Shown here in pieces: positions 61,901 to 64,000 of a DNA stretch of 64,000 nt. The stretch is from a virus: the IMG/VR virus record IMGVR_UViG_3300032893_000011, positions 1-64,000 of that record, one strand, 5' to 3'. The first letter of the stretch is position 1. The number at the start of each line of letters is the position of its first letter. Below the pieces are notes generated by a model. That model saw nothing but the letters and a program-made list of their open reading frames with translations. It made no database searches and had not been told where the DNA came from. The position numbers and the translations under genes are program-made.

Positions 61901-64000
61901 CTGCCCGCCAGCCGGCTCCCGCCGGGGGCCATCCCCGGCCGCATAGGGCCGTGGGGCACGCCCATCCCGCCGCAGAACCCGCCCGGCTACCAGGTGGCCG
62001 CCGCCGTGATCCAAGCGCTGGGCGGCAACGTCGAAGCCGCTATCGGCGAATCCCCGATCCAGTACGCGCAGGAGCAGTGGGAGCAGGACGTCGACCGGTG
62101 GGTGGACAAGGCGGATCAGCAGATCAGCCAGTGGGAGCAGATGCTGCAGGAGATGCAGCAGTGGAACGCCTACCAGCAGGAGTATCTGGACTGGCTGCAG
62201 GGGCAGTCGCAGCAGAAGCCGATACCGGGGATGCCGTGGACCGCCCCCAACATTCCGCCGCCCGCGACGGGGCCGCGGCTGCCGCAGTTCGGACCGCCAC
62301 CGGGCTGGCCACCCGGATCAGCCCCGCCGCAGCAGCCGGGCTGGCCATCCGCGACACCCGGCTGGCCCTCGGCGCAAGGTTACGCGCAGATGGCGCCACC
62401 GGTCACCCTCCAGCCGGCTGCCGGCGCCCACGCCGTCATACCGCCCAACCCCACCAAGGACCAGGTGATCGCCGCGATCATCGCCGAAGGCCGGGCGCGC
62501 GGACTCAGCGACCAGGAGATCGCCGGTGTGCTGTCGGTGGCGCAGCAGGAAAGCGGCTTCAACCTTGAGGGGTTCATGGGGTTCGCGACGAAAACCACCG
62601 ACACCGGCTACACCGGCGGGGCCGCCTACGCCAACCAGTGGAACCCGGCCCTGCAGAAGTTCTACGACAACTACATGGCCGGTGGGTACGGGGCCGCCGG
62701 TGGCCCCCAAGCCAAGGCCGCGGCGCTGCAGGCCCTCCAAAGCGGCAACCCGCAGCCGTTCCTGAACTGGCTTCAGTCCGGTGTGCAGGGCATACCGAAC
62801 ACGGTGGGACTCAACGCCTCGTTCGGCCCCAATATCGCCGCCAACTATCCGCTGTGGCTGTCTAGGCTGTCCACGACATCCACCATCGGTGTCCCCCACC
62901 TGGGCACCGGACTGCCGCCCGGACCGACAGCACCCGGGCTGCCCGGAGCCAACATCGCCACCGCAGGTAGCCCCATCCCGGTGTGGGTCGTCGGCAGCGG
63001 CCCGATGACCGGCGCCGGGTTCGGCCCGATGCCTGGAGCCGGGTTCGGCCCGCCAGGAGGCCTCGGCGGCCTCCCAGCGCCGCCGCAAGGCTCCAGCTTC
63101 GCCGGTGCCGCAGCCAGCAGTGCCGGTGTCCAAGCCGCGATCCAGCTGGCACAGCAGGCGGCGGGCGGTCAATACCAGTGGGGCGGCGTGGGACCGCTCT
63201 ACGACTGCAGCGGCCTCATCTCCACGCTGTACGCGGCGATCACCGGCAAGCCCTTCGGCGGCGGGCAACGCTACTTCACCACCGACTCCAACTTCGCCTC
63301 GCTGGGGTTCGTGCCCGGCTACAACCCCGCGTCGGCGCTGAACATCTCCACCACCGGGGAGCACATCACCGGGCAACTCGCCGGGGTGCCGGTCGAGGCG
63401 CACGCGCCGGGCATTCCCACAAGTGTTGGCCCCGGCGCGACCTTCCCGCTGCCCGGCGGCACACCCTACTACCTGCCCATCGACGTCAACGGCCAACCGC
63501 TGGGACCCCCAACCGCGGCGCTGACATCCTGGAACGCCCCGGCCCCGCCGAGCACCGCGAACGCCTCACCGGCCTACTATCCAGGCCTGGGGCAGCCCGG
63601 CGGGCTGGGCTCGGTGGGCTCACCGGTGCCCGTGTACGTCACCAACTGGCCGTCCAGCGGGCCCGCAGCCCGCGGCGCCCCCCTGCCCGGCAGCACCGCA
63701 GCCCAGCAGATCGGCGAAGGGGTCGGGAATGTCGCCGCCAACGTCACCGGCAACATCCTCGACGCGATCGGTGGCCTGGGCAACCAGCCGTGGCAGCCAT
63801 GGAAGCAGCAGCCCGCCGCGTCGGTTTGGCAGCTCGCCAACCAGGGCAACCCGCTGGCCATCGCCGCAGCCGCGGGTTTCACCGTCCCGTCGTTCGCCAT
63901 GTCCGGCTCGGGTATCGGCCCCAACCAGATCGCCGCCCCGCCGAGCCCCGCGTTCAACGCGCAGGGGCAACTCTTCAGCGACACCGCCGCGCTGCTCGAA
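58931..64000 (+). CDS. Tape measure protein with two muralytic domains (3' partial)
   Basis: The frame is open from GTG 58931 to the window edge (at least 1690 residues). Residues 1-190 are coiled coil. A glycine run follows at about 195-215, then hydrophobic membrane-like segments (IVLGGLGQLTTGIGALIPAF) and long helical repeats with 'APALDAVATAAGG'-type units. At about 1190-1300 a lytic-transglycosylase-like domain occurs (VLSVAQQESGFNLEG). At about 1415-1460 an NlpC/P60-like domain has YQWGGVGPLYDCSGLISTLY with the catalytic Cys. Tape measures set tail length, and muralytic domains help DNA entry through the thick wall. Confidence 0.92.
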   Translation, partial: MVDAGQVRINVVIDARDLGNEVNAAVRSAVTPAVAKAQAQVNSLNTAMGKVDATKFQQMAANAINTNQAVQRARLSVQQYGTAVADAQKASRKADAEYQKAMNARTTAYKAWQKVVKDKGEIAAILNAKEAYEATAKAEQKAAAASQKSHAAEQSAIFKDQQARLRAAAAEQAAVTKMITLQQRLNRERERYTRGGGGGRGGGGGGGGGGGGGAVPFRLETTVLQIFTRQWQTLAATMGSATIAVASLSPVIGALAGALGVLAGGIGIVLGGLGQLTTGIGALIPAFGGAVAAIKTGLSGLAEGAKEYMKQFSDAQTQLSVQIGNLMGPMLSAWTGVSSRIKLDFAQTLVPAFNNLAAVINKVAPALDAVATAAGGVINDITATLNALAPQLNAVLEGSRALITTIGPGVQALLAGMVSLSAAAQQSMPLISGAIRDALSAIGAAMREVAASPELQAALASFAQGVKVLGDQLAGFGKEMVHLAAVAGPVANQLGVVFGQMVHQVADAFADLATKVGPIFNQFVAATGPGLSRLIGDFGRLGQIVGPTLIPLFTALGNAIHSIIEPLGALGKQFVQGLTSILPDLAQAIKSVMIPMEQLLPTFGTLLKGALDTVIALGPAINAVAGGIGDLAQGIMTALHPVLPTVRELAETLAPTLKQIGDAAAQLLPTLGPVIASLVAALTPVAQILGQVIVLSLKNLATIISAITPALTTFFTMVAQGFNEIAPQLDQLLGELAQQMPQIMATLAPVLNDLAAGLGQVAIEVIKLLPPLLTIAPKFLETAANIGGRLVPTMIPLLDVLGKVLSIMQPLIDAMTRLKAPIDLINLALDHMSGVVNALVGPLGRLIGTIPGHGQGAGAPPPSGQLPAGPPLWDYLPYQPNVQGQMTKPRQFVPGVTPGATPAIPYLQAGPQPFTPVTGAAGAGAKPPQPPELPIQEVPLGLLPQTAAQTDLLKQIRDLLNGTGNANAPLNNLKDLHDAVRQIGTDLKKSLPASRLPPGAIPGRIGPWGTPIPPQNPPGYQVAAAVIQALGGNVEAAIGESPIQYAQEQWEQDVDRWVDKADQQISQWEQMLQEMQQWNAYQQEYLDWLQGQSQQKPIPGMPWTAPNIPPPATGPRLPQFGPPPGWPPGSAPPQQPGWPSATPGWPSAQGYAQMAPPVTLQPAAGAHAVIPPNPTKDQVIAAIIAEGRARGLSDQEIAGVLSVAQQESGFNLEGFMGFATKTTDTGYTGGAAYANQWNPALQKFYDNYMAGGYGAAGGPQAKAAALQALQSGNPQPFLNWLQSGVQGIPNTVGLNASFGPNIAANYPLWLSRLSTTSTIGVPHLGTGLPPGPTAPGLPGANIATAGSPIPVWVVGSGPMTGAGFGPMPGAGFGPPGGLGGLPAPPQGSSFAGAAASSAGVQAAIQLAQQAAGGQYQWGGVGPLYDCSGLISTLYAAITGKPFGGGQRYFTTDSNFASLGFVPGYNPASALNISTTGEHITGQLAGVPVEAHAPGIPTSVGPGATFPLPGGTPYYLPIDVNGQPLGPPTAALTSWNAPAPPSTANASPAYYPGLGQPGGLGSVGSPVPVYVTNWPSSGPAARGAPLPGSTAAQQIGEGVGNVAANVTGNILDAIGGLGNQPWQPWKQQPAASVWQLANQGNPLAIAAAAGFTVPSFAMSGSGIGPNQIAAPPSPAFNAQGQLFSDTAALLE

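Noticed and set aside
1-64000. CRISPR array, rRNA or insertion sequence with inverted repeats
   Set aside because: No regularly spaced identical repeats, no rRNA-like stretch and no transposase gene were seen; mobile genes present are homing endonucleases and inteins.

Overview
The window is GC-rich (about two thirds G+C) and reads as a large temperate-type siphovirus or phage-plasmid of a Mycobacterium-like host. The host inference rests on a secreted PE-PPE-domain hydrolase, an Rpf-type muralytic protein, a WhiB-like remnant, frequent GTG starts, and many starts that sit 6-7 nt downstream of a TANNNT -10 hexamer (leaderless style). The phage assignment is direct: terminase, portal, MuF/protease, capsid, head-tail connectors, major tail protein, tail chaperone and a tape measure that runs off the right edge.

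Layout. (1) 1-7 kb: the end of an exonuclease-like gene, then a partial type IV secretion (conjugation) module: TcpC/VirB8-like, a small two-helix membrane protein, a VirB4-type ATPase and a VirB6/TrbL-like polytopic protein, with small Cys-rich genes between. (2) 7-12.7 kb: glycosyltransferases, an epimerase-methyltransferase fusion and another methyltransferase. (3) 12.7-18.4 kb, minus strand: a glycosyltransferase, HNH endonuclease, many small genes, a secreted Cys protein and the PE-PPE hydrolase. (4) 18.6-22.8 kb: a compact set that resembles known DNA-base hypermodification pathways (ParB-like protein, TET/JBP-like dioxygenase, probable amino acid:DNA transferase-like protein, Asp/Asn-hydroxylase-like dioxygenase, P-loop kinase), ending in the large terminase. 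(5) 24.5-31.5 kb: pyruvyltransferase-glycosyltransferase fusion, Rpf, RusA resolvase, C39-like protein, a run of tiny cationic proteins and an HNH endonuclease. (6) 31.5-33 kb: C5 cytosine methyltransferase (with a second recognisable protein in another frame) and a WhiB remnant. (7) 33-43.5 kb: portal with an intein, MuF-protease with two inteins, capsid. (8) 43.5-64 kb: tail genes mixed with more glycosyltransferases, a GH16-like depolymerase, a 1467-residue Ala/Thr repeat protein, connectors and tape measure.

The most unusual feature is in the MuF-protease gene. Each of its two inteins lacks a sense-strand homing endonuclease domain. The DNA between the splicing blocks instead encodes, on the opposite strand, a helix-turn-helix plus Vsr-like nuclease. 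The two antisense proteins are clearly related to each other, and both strands stay open across the region. Other highlights are the conjugation genes beside a virion gene set, the DNA hypermodification cluster, strong over-representation of the palindrome CGTTAACG (13 copies), and the overprinted methyltransferase. All assignments are by reading the sequence; no database search was run.
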